From: Paraburkholderia bannensis NBRC 103871
GTDB lineage: Bacteria; Pseudomonadota; Gammaproteobacteria; Burkholderiales; Burkholderiaceae
Assembly (NCBI RefSeq): GCF_000685015.1
Contig: NZ_BAYA01000016.1
Span: 170,452-234,451, forward strand
Length of the DNA stretch: 64,000 bases
Direction of reading: 5' to 3'
The notes below the pieces were generated by a model that was given only the letters and a program-made list of their open reading frames with translations, was not told where the DNA came from and did not search any database. The position numbers were made by a program, and so were the translations under genes. Positions 41,915-50,476 of the stretch are shown here, one piece after another (positions within the stretch are counted from its first letter, which is position 1; each line of letters opens with the position of its first letter).

Positions 41915-42922
41915 TCAGTATTCCAGAACGATCTTGCCGAAGTGGCCGCCTGCCTGTTGCAGCCGGAACGCATCGGCGATGCCTTCGAGCGGGTACGAGC
42001 GGTCGATCACGGGCTTGACGCCGGTTGCATCGATGGCGCGCACGAGATCGACCTGATGCTGCCTGCTGCCGACGATCAGGCCTTGCAGACGCTGTTGCCG
42101 CCGCATCATCGTGGCCGTCGGCACGGGGCCTTCGATGCCGGTCAGCACGCCGATCAACGCAATGTGGCCGCCCACGCGCGTAGCCAGGATCGACTGTTCG
42201 AGCGTGCCGGGGCCGCCCACTTCCACGACGTGATCGACGCCCTGGCCGTTCGTGTAGTCCAGCACCTGGCGCGACCATTGCGGTTCGCGGCGGTAGTTGA
42301 CCAGATGGTCGGCGCCCAGTTTCTTCGCGCGTTCGAGTTTTTCATCGGATGACGATGTTGCGATCACGGTCGCGCCCATCGCCTTCGCGTATTGCAACGC
42401 GAAGATCGACACGCCGCCCGTGCCCAGCACCAGCACCGTTTCTCCCGCCTTCAACGCGCCATCGACGACGAGCGCGCGCCACGCGGTCAAGCCCGCCGTC
42501 GTGAGCGTGGCCGCTTCGGCGTGCGTGTAGCCGCGCGGGCTGTGCGTGAATGCCGTGGCGGGCGCGACCACGGCCTCGCGCGCGTAGCCGTCGACGCCGT
42601 CGCCGGGCGTGGCGGAGAAGTCGGGGATCGTCGGCGCGCCGTCCAGCCAGGGCGGGAAGAACGTCGAGACCACGTGATCGCCGACGGCGAATTCCGTCAC
42701 GCCAGGCCCCACGGCTTCGACGACGCCCGCGCCGTCCGACATCGGGATGCGCCCATCGGCAGCGCCCATGCGGCCGAGCACGACGCCCAGATCGTGATAG
42801 TTGAGCGAACTCGCGTGGATACGCACGCGGATTTCACCGGCTTGCGGATCGCTGGGCGCGGCGATATCGACGAGTTTCAGGTTATCGAGCCCGGCGGGCG
42901 CGACCAGCTTGATGGCTTTCAT
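41915..42922 (-). CDS. Zinc-independent medium-chain dehydrogenase/quinone-oxidoreductase-like protein
   Basis: This 335-aa NAD(P)-dependent MDR protein starts at the ATG of MKAIKLVAPAGLDNLKLVDI; the 20-codon upstream extension is not family-like. The catalytic-zinc cysteine position reads NYHDLGVVLG, so the usual zinc ligand is missing. The Rossmann motif is LVLGTGGVSIFALQYAKAMG. It probably reduces enones or quinones, or acts as an alcohol dehydrogenase-like enzyme. It is divergent from an MFS carrier gene across about 308 bp that contains a strong promoter for the carrier. Confidence 0.9.
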   Translation of the reverse strand: MKAIKLVAPAGLDNLKLVDIAAPSDPQAGEIRVRIHASSLNYHDLGVVLGRMGAADGRIPMSDGAGVVEAVGPGVTEFAVGDHVVSTFFPPWLDGAPTIPDFSATPGDGVDGYAREAVVAPATAFTHSPRGYTHAEAATLTTAGLTAWRALVVDGALKAGETVLVLGTGGVSIFALQYAKAMGATVIATSSSDEKLERAKKLGADHLVNYRREPQWSRQVLDYTNGQGVDHVVEVGGPGTLEQSILATRVGGHIALIGVLTGIEGPVPTATMMRRQQRLQGLIVGSRQHQVDLVRAIDATGVKPVIDRSYPLEGIADAFRLQQAGGHFGKIVLEY

Positions 42923-43037
42923 AGGGTTTCTCCCAAAACAGACACCAGACGAAGCATAGACGCGCCTTCGCGAGCGCGGCATCGAGCATGGCTGCGCGGT
43001 GCATCCAATTGTTTACGTAGGGCGAAATGATTAGCTA

Positions 43038-43067
43038 TTGACAAATAAAATCGGCCGATCCTATGAT
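43038..43067 (+). promoter_or_regulatory. Consensus-like sigma-70 promoter with internal palindrome
   Basis: TTGACA (43038-43043), an 18-bp spacer and TATGAT (43062-43067) point toward the MFS gene. Transcription would start near 43075 and leave a leader of about 155 nt. The spacer contains ATCGGCCGAT (43050-43059), a perfect 10-bp palindrome between the two boxes, where a repressor would block RNA polymerase. The rest of the 308-bp gap (42923-43230) holds no gene. Confidence 0.65.
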
Positions 43068-43230
43068 GCGCCCACGGTAGCCGGAAAGTCGCTGGCGAGC
43101 GGGCAGGGCGATGTTGCGATGCAATATCACTGCCTCTCGCCGCCCATGGTTGCCGTCGTCGGCCCGGGTCAAACCGGGTCGCCACAAAGGCGCGTCAGAC
43201 GCCGCTATCCCAATGTTTGGAGACAGGCTC

Positions 43231-44622
43231 ATGCCTCAATCGATCGTCACGGACGCTGCGTCCGAGTCTGCATTCGTCCCGCACGCCGCCGCTTCAGGTG
43301 CGTCCGGTGCTGCGGCGTTGCAAGCCAGCGACGACCTGCTGTATCGCAAGGTCGCCTGGCGCGTCATCCCGTTCCTGTTCGTCTGCTACGTCGTGTCGTT
43401 TCTCGACCGCATCAATATCGGCTTCGCGCAGTTGCAGATGAAGCACGATCTCGGCTTTAGCGATGCGATGTACGGCCTGGGCGCCGCCGTCTTCTACGTG
43501 GGCTACGTGCTGTGCGAAGTGCCCAGCAACCTGCTGCTCGCGCGCTTCGGTGCGCGCCGCACGTTCATGCGGATCATGCTGCTCTGGGGCATTGCGTCGA
43601 CCTGCATGATGTTCGTGCATGCCCCCGCGCATTTCTACGCACTGCGTTTCCTGCTGGGCGTGTTCGAGGCGGGCTTCTTTCCCGGCATCGTGCTGTACCT
43701 GACCTACTGGTTCCCGCCGCGCCGGCGCGCCGCCGTGTTCTCGATCTTCTTCGCGGGTGTGGCCGTGGCAGGCGTGCTGGGCGGGCTGGTTTCAGGCTGG
43801 ATCATGCGCGACCTGAACGGCGCGATGGGGCTCGAAGGCTGGCGCTGGATGTTTGCCATCGAAGGGCTGCCCGCCGTGCTGCTCGGGTTGATGGCGGCGT
43901 TCAAGCTCGTGGACGGCCCCGCGCAGGCGCGCTGGTTGAGCGACGCGGAAAAAGCACACCTGATCGCGCAACGTGACGGCGATGTTGCACAGGAGGGCCA
44001 ATCGCACGCGCATTCGTCGCGCGCATTCCTGGCGGCGCTGGGCAATCCGCGTGTCTATCTGTTCGCGTTCATCTATTTTTCGCTGACCTGTGCATCGCTC
44101 ACGCTGAACTTCTGGATGCCGCTGATGATTCGCGACTTCGGCGTGCATGACGTGCTCGCGATCAGCCTTTATACGGTGATTCCGAACGCGGTGGGCGCGG
44201 TGGGGCTGATGCTGATCGCGCGCCGCTCGGATCGTGGCGGCGAGCGCCGCTGGCATTTCGCGGCCTGCACGATGGGCGGCGGCATTGCGCTGGCGTCGCT
44301 CACGCTGCATCTGGCGAGCTTTGCCGCGATGATGGCGATTCTCTCGGTCGCAGCCGTGCTGATCTTTGCCGCGCTGCCGATTTTCTGGGCCGTGCCGCCT
44401 GCGTATCTCTCCGGTAAATCGGCGGCGGGCGGCATTGCGTTGATCAGCAGTATCGGCATTACGAGCGGCATCGTGAGTCCGTGGGCAATCGGCCTCATCA
44501 AGACGCATACGGGCAGCATGGACAACGCGCTGTATGCGCTCGCCGCACTGCTTGCGGTGAGCGGCGTGGCGCTGCTCGTTGGCGTGCCCGCTGCGAAGGC
44601 GGCGCGACGCGAGGCTGCGTGA
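43231..44622 (+). CDS. MFS transporter, anion:cation symporter (ACS) type
   Basis: This 463-aa inner-membrane symporter starts at the ATG behind GGAGA (43220-43224). It has about 12 hydrophobic segments. The ACS signatures are VVSFLDRINIGFAQLQM in TM1, VLCEVPSNLLLARFGARR, and LGVFEAGFFPGIVLYLTYWF. Members import organic acids such as phthalate, tartrate, galactonate or hydroxyphenylacetate. The strong promoter suggests regulated, high expression. The substrate cannot be named. Confidence 0.92.
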   Translation: MPQSIVTDAASESAFVPHAAASGASGAAALQASDDLLYRKVAWRVIPFLFVCYVVSFLDRINIGFAQLQMKHDLGFSDAMYGLGAAVFYVGYVLCEVPSNLLLARFGARRTFMRIMLLWGIASTCMMFVHAPAHFYALRFLLGVFEAGFFPGIVLYLTYWFPPRRRAAVFSIFFAGVAVAGVLGGLVSGWIMRDLNGAMGLEGWRWMFAIEGLPAVLLGLMAAFKLVDGPAQARWLSDAEKAHLIAQRDGDVAQEGQSHAHSSRAFLAALGNPRVYLFAFIYFSLTCASLTLNFWMPLMIRDFGVHDVLAISLYTVIPNAVGAVGLMLIARRSDRGGERRWHFAACTMGGGIALASLTLHLASFAAMMAILSVAAVLIFAALPIFWAVPPAYLSGKSAAGGIALISSIGITSGIVSPWAIGLIKTHTGSMDNALYALAALLAVSGVALLVGVPAAKAARREAA

Positions 44623-44628
44623 CGCAGC

Positions 44629-45009
44629 TCAAGCGGGCAAGTCTTCGATCGAGTCGACGCGGTCGGGATAGAACGCCAGATGATCCTTGATCTGCGCGAC
44701 GGCGTCGTAGGGCGCTTCGTAAGTCCAGATCGCGTTGATCGAGCGCTCGCCGCCCGGCACGATCGAGTAGTAGGAGCAGTCGCCCTTGTAGGGGCAGTAG
44801 GTGCGGTGATCGGTGCGCGCGAGCAGGGCCATATCGGCGTCCTCGCGCGGCACGTAAATCACTCCGGGGTAGTTCGCCTCGCGCAGCACCAGCGCGCGGC
44901 GCGTATCGGCGACGGTCTTGCCCGCGACCTTCACGACCACACGCGACGGATTGCGCTCGATGGTGATGGGGTGGTCGGGGCCGGGGATCTTGACGGGCTT
45001 CGCGGTCAT
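44629..45009 (-). CDS. DUF427 protein
   Basis: This 126-aa protein is composed entirely of the DUF427 fold. Its most typical segment is YCPYKGDCSYYSIV (about 70-83), with HPITIERNPSRVVVKVAGKT at the N terminus and AIWTYEAPYDAVAQIKDHLAFYPDRV at the end. The function of the family is unknown; a nucleotide or cofactor-binding role has been suggested in annotations. It converges on the MFS gene with only six bases between. Confidence 0.9.
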   Translation of the reverse strand: MTAKPVKIPGPDHPITIERNPSRVVVKVAGKTVADTRRALVLREANYPGVIYVPREDADMALLARTDHRTYCPYKGDCSYYSIVPGGERSINAIWTYEAPYDAVAQIKDHLAFYPDRVDSIEDLPA

Positions 45010-45145
45010 GGCGGCGTTCCTTTCCGTTCGACTGGAGAAGGAACCTTACTACAGTGGCCAGTTACGCGCTGGAGAGGGCTTGAGGTGGGGCGTAGCGGCT
45101 GGACGGCTCCGTGCCGTCCCAGCCGCTGCGCGGTTGCGCTGCCGC

Positions 45146-45988
45146 TTACTGCTGCGGCGCGCCGTTCCAGGCGGGCAGCGTCGTGCCGTGATAGACCGCC
45201 AGAATCTTCGCCGCGACGTTGGCCTGCTGATAGCTCGCGACGAGGTCGCGCACCCACGGCGCGTTGGCGTCTTTCTCGTTGACGGCGATGAAGTTGCGAT
45301 ACGGGCTGCCGTCCACTTTCTCCTGCGCGATGCGTTCCTGCGGAATGCGGATACCGGCCTTGATCGCCCAGTCGGTGTTGATCACGGCGGCGTCCAGGTC
45401 GCCGATGGCGCGCCCGACGATCCCCGCGTCGAGTTCCTTGATCTTCAGTTGCTTCGGATTGCTTGCGATATCGCGAGCGGTGGGCAGCAGGCCGACGTTG
45501 TCGCGCAGCTTGATGAGCCCATACGATTGCAGCAGCAACAGCGAGCGGCCTTCGTTGCTCGGATCGTTCGGCACGCCGATGGTCGCGTCGTCGGGCAGCG
45601 CGGCGACCGACGGGTGCTTGCGCGAATAGAGGCCAATCGGCTGCACATAGGTGAAGCCCACGGGCACGATCGCATAATGGCGGGCGGCAATCTGCGCATC
45701 CAGATAAGGCTTGTGCTGGAACGAATTGGCGTCCAAGTCGTGCTGCGAAAGCGCCGCGTTGGGTTGCGTGTAGTCGCCGAACGTCGTCACCTTGACGTCG
45801 ATGCCGTGCTGCGCGGCGTTGGCGGCGACCACGCGCCACACGTCCTCGTCCTCGCCCGACATGATGCCCACGCGCACCGTGTGCTGCGCCGCTGCGGCGG
45901 ACTGGCCGAACGGCACCAGCGCTGCGCCGGCGATCAGCGCGAGGGAGGCCAGCCCCGATGCCAGCAGTGTTCTCTTGTTCTTGTTCAT
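45146..45988 (-). CDS. MetQ/NlpA-family substrate-binding protein (no ABC partners nearby)
   Basis: This 280-aa periplasmic binding protein starts at the ATG of MNKNKRTLLASG. A Sec signal peptide ends near AAAA-QHTVRVGI without a lipobox cysteine, unlike classic lipoprotein MetQ. Family segments are VRVGIMSGEDEDVW, TTFGDYTQPNAALSQHDLDA, NSFQHKPYL and the C-terminal VASYQQANVAAKILAVYHG. No MetN ATPase or MetI permease lies in the window. It is divergent from an MFS carrier that starts the SfnB/monooxygenase run, so it probably binds a sulfur compound such as methionine, a sulfone or a sulfoxide. Confidence 0.88.
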   Translation of the reverse strand: MNKNKRTLLASGLASLALIAGAALVPFGQSAAAAQHTVRVGIMSGEDEDVWRVVAANAAQHGIDVKVTTFGDYTQPNAALSQHDLDANSFQHKPYLDAQIAARHYAIVPVGFTYVQPIGLYSRKHPSVAALPDDATIGVPNDPSNEGRSLLLLQSYGLIKLRDNVGLLPTARDIASNPKQLKIKELDAGIVGRAIGDLDAAVINTDWAIKAGIRIPQERIAQEKVDGSPYRNFIAVNEKDANAPWVRDLVASYQQANVAAKILAVYHGTTLPAWNGAPQQ

Positions 45989-46258
45989 GGAAGTGTGACC
46001 GTGACGTGGTGAAAGATGGGGCGATGCTAGGGGGCGCCTGCGTTGCCGCCAAACAATTTCGCGCGCGTTGGTTATCGCAGGGATCGTCATAAGCACATGA
46101 CGCAGCGTGCAAAGCGCCTTCCCACAAGCGTTTTTCTCTTGCATGGCGCTTGCACATCGATTTCCGCGATTTGCGCAAAGCATAGGTGAAAACGTCGCTT
46201 TGCCCTGCGCGAAGCCCTGTCTACGATGCAGCGGATGCTATCTGGATGGGTTCCCCTC

Positions 46259-47818
46259 ATGTCGACCATTGCCGTTCCTTCTCACGATTCCGGGTTCGAT
46301 GCACGCGCCGCCGCGGCCAGCACCGATGCCACCGCACCTGCCGTCATTCGCAGCGCCGAAGACGTCGCGCGACTCGTCAACGCAGGCCCCACGCAGGGCA
46401 CGCGCACGCGCGCCGTGATTGCCATTGCGCTGGGCGGCGTGTTTCTCGATGCCTACGATCTCACGTCGCTCGCGTATGGCGTAAAGGACATCGCGCGACA
46501 GTTCGCGCTGACGCCGGCGCAAGTCGGCTTCGTGTCGGCCGCGATCACGTTCGGCGCGATCCTGGGTGCGCTGTTCGGCGGCTACCTGACCGACCGGATC
46601 GGGCGCTATCGCGTCTTCATGGCCGACATGCTGTTTTTCGTCGTGGCCGCGATCATCGCCGGGCTCGCGCCCAATGCGTGGGTGCTGGGCGGCGCACGCT
46701 TCCTGATGGGCTTTGGCGTCGGCCTGGATCTGCCGGTCGCGATGGCGTTCCTGGCGGAGTTCTCGCGCGTGGCGGGGCGCGGCAACAAGGCGGCGAGCGT
46801 CGCGGCCTGGTGCCCCGCGTGGTATGCGGCGACGAGCACCTGCTATCTGCTGATCCTCGGGCTTTACGCGATCCTGCCCGCGCATCACACGGATTGGCTC
46901 TGGCGGCTGACGCTCGCGTTCGGCGCGGTGCCCGCCATCGTCATCATCCTGGTGCGCCGCCGCTATATCAGCGAGTCGCCGGTGTGGGCCGCGAATCAGG
47001 GCGATCTCGAAGAGGCCGCGCGCATTCTCAAGCTTTCGTGGGGCGTGCATGCGGTGGTCGAACGCAGCGCCGATGATGCTGCGGCGCAGGCGGCAAAGCT
47101 GCCGCGCGCAACGTGGCGCAACTACGGCGTGCTGTTCAACGCCACGTATCGCCGCCGCACGATTCTCGCGGCGACCATCGGCGCGGCGTCTTCGTTCGGC
47201 TATAACGCGATCATCTTCGGGCTGCCCGTCATCATCGCGAGTTTCCTGAAGCAGGGGCCGCTCACGACCATCGTGGCGTCGCTGCTGCTCAACCTGCTGT
47301 TTGCGTTCGTGGGCGGCTTGATCGGCGTGCGAACCGCGCCCACAGTGGGCGCGTGGAAAATGACGGTGCTCGGGCATACGCTGCAGGTGATCGCACTGGT
47401 TGGCCTCGCGTTGATCGGCCATCCGTCGAGTGGTGCTTTCGTCGCGCTGGCGATCCTGCTGCTCGGCGCCTATCTGTTCGGGCAAGGTTTCGGGCCGGGT
47501 TCGCATTCGATGACTTACGCGTCGCTCAGCTATCCGACTTCGCTGCGCGGCATCGGCGTCGGCTTCAACCAGACGCTGGTGCGTTCAGCCTCCACGGTTT
47601 CGCTGTTTCTGTTCCCGGTGCTGGCGGCGGCGCTCGGCACCCGGGTGTTCTGGGTGATCGCGATTGCGCCGCTCGCGTCGCTGCTCGTGCTGCTGGCGAT
47701 CCGCTGGGAGCCGTCGGGCTATGACATCGATGGCGAAGACTACGGCGAGGCCGCCGCCGCGCGTCATGCGCGTGCTAAAGCGCACGCCGACGAATGCCCC
47801 GCCTGCATGCGCGCATAG
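46259..47818 (+). CDS. MFS metabolite:proton symporter in the organosulfur locus
   Basis: This 519-aa transporter starts at the ATG at 46259; a start 11 codons earlier is possible and neither has a strong ribosome binding site. About 12 membrane helices are predicted. Conserved parts are GGVFLDAYDLTSLAYGVKD in TM1, GGYLTDRIGRYRVFMADM (motif A), and LMGFGVGLDLPVAMAFLAEF. It belongs to the sugar/aromatic-acid symporter branch. It is divergent from MetQ and leads two SfnB-type monooxygenase genes, so uptake of an organosulfur compound is likely. Confidence 0.9.
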   Translation: MSTIAVPSHDSGFDARAAAASTDATAPAVIRSAEDVARLVNAGPTQGTRTRAVIAIALGGVFLDAYDLTSLAYGVKDIARQFALTPAQVGFVSAAITFGAILGALFGGYLTDRIGRYRVFMADMLFFVVAAIIAGLAPNAWVLGGARFLMGFGVGLDLPVAMAFLAEFSRVAGRGNKAASVAAWCPAWYAATSTCYLLILGLYAILPAHHTDWLWRLTLAFGAVPAIVIILVRRRYISESPVWAANQGDLEEAARILKLSWGVHAVVERSADDAAAQAAKLPRATWRNYGVLFNATYRRRTILAATIGAASSFGYNAIIFGLPVIIASFLKQGPLTTIVASLLLNLLFAFVGGLIGVRTAPTVGAWKMTVLGHTLQVIALVGLALIGHPSSGAFVALAILLLGAYLFGQGFGPGSHSMTYASLSYPTSLRGIGVGFNQTLVRSASTVSLFLFPVLAAALGTRVFWVIAIAPLASLLVLLAIRWEPSGYDIDGEDYGEAAAARHARAKAHADECPACMRA

Positions 47819-47938
47819 CCGATATCGTCATATGCAATCGCAGAAAAACTAGTAGGGGATTGGAGTTCGCACTGTTCAAATGATTGTCAGAACCCGCGCC
47901 AAAAGCGTGGGACGCCAATCAGGTCAGTTCGGATTGCC

Positions 47939-49201
47939 ATGCCCATTAGTGAACCTTCCAACGCCGCGGCGCGTGTGCCGCGGTTACCCGATCCGCGCCG
48001 CGTAAAGCGCATCACGAACGATGCGCAAGCGCTCGAAGCGGCCCGCGCGCTGGCGCAATCCGCCGCGCCAGGCGCTTCGCAACGCGACCGCGAGCGCGCC
48101 TTGCCATGGGACGAGCTTGAACGCTGGTCGGAAAGCGGACTGGGCGCGATCACCGTGCCGCGCGAATACGGCGGCGCGGAAGTCTCGTACGCCACGCTCG
48201 CCGAAGTCTTCGTCATTCTCTGCGAAGCCGATCCCGCATTCGGCCAGATTCCGCAAAATCATTTCGGTGTGCTGGGCTTGTTGCGCGAAAGCGGTTCGCC
48301 TGCACAAAAAGCGCGGCTTTATGCCGAAGCACTGGCGGGGCATCGCTTCGGCAATGCCGGCCCGGAGCGTCGCTCGGCCGCTTCGCCGACGATCCTGCAT
48401 GGTGCGACGCGTCTTTCTTCTACACCTGATGGCCTGCGGTTGAACGGCGAGCGCTTCTATTCGACGGGCGCACTCTTCGCGCATCGCGTGCCCACGCGCG
48501 CCACCGACGACGAAGGCCGCGCCGTGCAGGTCTGGGTGCCGCACGACGCGCCGGGTCTCACCGTGATCGACGACTGGAGTTCATTCGGACAGCGAACCAC
48601 GGCGAGCGGTGCGGTTCGGTTCGACAACGTCGCCATCGACCCTCAGGACGTGCTGCCGCTCTGGCAGCTTGCCGACCAGCCCGGACTTTTTGGCCCGACC
48701 TCGCAGATCATTCAGGCCGCCATCGATCAGGGCATTGCTGAAGCGGCGGTGGCCGACGCCATCGCCTTCGTGCGCGAACGTGCGCGTCCGTGGATGGATT
48801 CGGGCGTCGCTCGCGCAGCGGACGATCCCTACATCATCGCCGATATCGGGCGTCTGCAAATCGACCTTCACGCGGCACGCGAAGTCCTGCTCGAAGCGGG
48901 GCGCACGCTCGACGAACTGGCCGTGGAGCGGTTCGGCAACGGCTTGAGCGAGAAGGCCAGCGCGCGTGCTTCGGTGGCCGTGGCCGAGGCGAAAGTGCTG
49001 ACCACGCGCATCGCACTGGAAGCGAGCGAAAAACTTTTCGAGCTGGCGGGCTCGTCGGCGACGCGCGCGGCGCACAACCTCGACCGCCATTGGCGCAATG
49101 CGCGCACGCATACGCTGCACGATCCGGTGCGCTGGAAGCTGCATCTGCTGGGCAATTACCACCTGAACGGTGCGCTGCCCGCGCGGCATTCGTGGAACTG
49201 A
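47939..49201 (+). CDS. sfnB: SfnB-type FMNH2-dependent monooxygenase (acyl-CoA-dehydrogenase fold), copy 1
   Basis: This 420-aa protein is of the acyl-CoA-dehydrogenase fold (DszC/SfnB branch). Family segments are ALPWDELERWSESGLGAITV, FGQIPQNHFGVLGLL, FYSTGALFAHRVPT, FGQRTTASGAVRF, and HWRNARTHTLHDPVRWKLH at the end. SfnB enzymes use reduced flavin and O2 to oxidise sulfur compounds during sulfur limitation. A second, tandem copy follows 24 bp later. No flavin reductase is encoded in the window. Confidence 0.92.
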   Translation: MPISEPSNAAARVPRLPDPRRVKRITNDAQALEAARALAQSAAPGASQRDRERALPWDELERWSESGLGAITVPREYGGAEVSYATLAEVFVILCEADPAFGQIPQNHFGVLGLLRESGSPAQKARLYAEALAGHRFGNAGPERRSAASPTILHGATRLSSTPDGLRLNGERFYSTGALFAHRVPTRATDDEGRAVQVWVPHDAPGLTVIDDWSSFGQRTTASGAVRFDNVAIDPQDVLPLWQLADQPGLFGPTSQIIQAAIDQGIAEAAVADAIAFVRERARPWMDSGVARAADDPYIIADIGRLQIDLHAAREVLLEAGRTLDELAVERFGNGLSEKASARASVAVAEAKVLTTRIALEASEKLFELAGSSATRAAHNLDRHWRNARTHTLHDPVRWKLHLLGNYHLNGALPARHSWN

Positions 49202-49225
49202 AAGAGACTTGATCGGGAAAGAAGC

Positions 49226-50476
49226 ATGAATGTCGATATTTCAACCGGCTTGCTCGAACGCAGCGAGCAGCCTGCGCAGGCGCCGCAACAGTCGCCCGCC
49301 CGCATCGAAAGCGACGCGCAGGCCATCGCGGTGGCGCAACGCCTGGCGAACGATTTCGCACAGGAAGCCGCGTTGCGCGACCGCGAGCGCCGCTTGCCGT
49401 GGGACGAACTCGATGCCTTCGTCGCCAGCGGTCTGTGGGCGATCACGGTGCCGCGCGAATTCGGCGGGCCGGGCGTGAAGAACGGCACGCTGGCCGAGGT
49501 CACGGCGACCATTGCCGCCGCCGACGGCTCGCTCGGACAGATTCCGCAGAATCACTTTTACGCGCTCGAAGTGCTGAGAGTGGGCGGCAGCGTCGAGCAG
49601 CGGCGCTTTTTCTATGGCCGCGTGCTCGCGGGCGAACGCTTCGGCAATGCGCTCGCGGAAATCGGCCACAAGGATTTCATGCGCCGCACGCGACTCTCGC
49701 GCGACGCGCAAGGCTGGCGCATCGACGGGCGCAAGTTCTATTGCACGGGCGCACTGTACGCCCACTGGATTCCCACGCTGGTCGTGAGCGAAGAGGACGG
49801 GCGCGATGTCACGTATCTCGTGTTCGTGCCGCGCGGCGCGCCGGGCGTGACGGTCACCGACGACTGGGATGGCTTCGGCCAGCGCGTGACGGGCAGCGGC
49901 TCGGTGCAGTTCGAGGGCGTGCGGGTGCAGGCCGAATGGATCGTGCCGTTCCAGACGTCGTTCGAGCGGGCGACCACCATCGGCCCGCTTGCGCAGATCA
50001 TTCACGCGGCCATCGACCTGGGCCAGGCGCGCGGCGCATTCGACGCCGCGTTGCGATTCGTGCGCGAGCGCTCGCGGCCGTGGATCGACGCGAAGGTCGA
50101 ACGCGCCGCCGACGATCCGCTGACCATCGCGCAGTTCGGCGACCTGGCCGCGCGCCTGACTGCGGCCGAAGCCCTGGTGCGCCGCGCGGGCCGCTACGTG
50201 GACGCCGCGCAGGCCGCACCCGACGATCTGTCGGTTGCCCAGGCCTCGATTGCCGTCGCCGAAGCACGTGCGCTCACCACCTCGATCTCGCTCGACGCCG
50301 GTTCGCGGCTGTTCGAACTCGCGGGCACAGCGGCGACGCTCGACGGCCTTGGCCTCGACCGTTACTGGCGCAACGCGCGCACACACACGCTGCACGATCC
50401 CGTGCGCTGGAAATATCACGCCATCGGCAACTTCTATCTGAACGATGCACTGCCGCCGCGCCACGGAGCCTTGTGA
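49226..50476 (+). CDS. SfnB-type FMNH2-dependent monooxygenase, copy 2
   Basis: This 416-aa protein shares the same landmarks as the copy upstream: RLPWDELDAFVASGLWAITV, LGQIPQNHFYALEVL, FYCTGALYAHWIPT, FGQRVTGSGSVQF and YWRNARTHTLHDPVRWKYH. Divergence is spread along the gene, so the duplication is old and the two may act on different substrates or form heteromers. Its TGA overlaps the next ATG (TGATG, 50474-50478), so it is translationally coupled to the flavin monooxygenase. Confidence 0.92.
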   Translation: MNVDISTGLLERSEQPAQAPQQSPARIESDAQAIAVAQRLANDFAQEAALRDRERRLPWDELDAFVASGLWAITVPREFGGPGVKNGTLAEVTATIAAADGSLGQIPQNHFYALEVLRVGGSVEQRRFFYGRVLAGERFGNALAEIGHKDFMRRTRLSRDAQGWRIDGRKFYCTGALYAHWIPTLVVSEEDGRDVTYLVFVPRGAPGVTVTDDWDGFGQRVTGSGSVQFEGVRVQAEWIVPFQTSFERATTIGPLAQIIHAAIDLGQARGAFDAALRFVRERSRPWIDAKVERAADDPLTIAQFGDLAARLTAAEALVRRAGRYVDAAQAAPDDLSVAQASIAVAEARALTTSISLDAGSRLFELAGTAATLDGLGLDRYWRNARTHTLHDPVRWKYHAIGNFYLNDALPPRHGAL

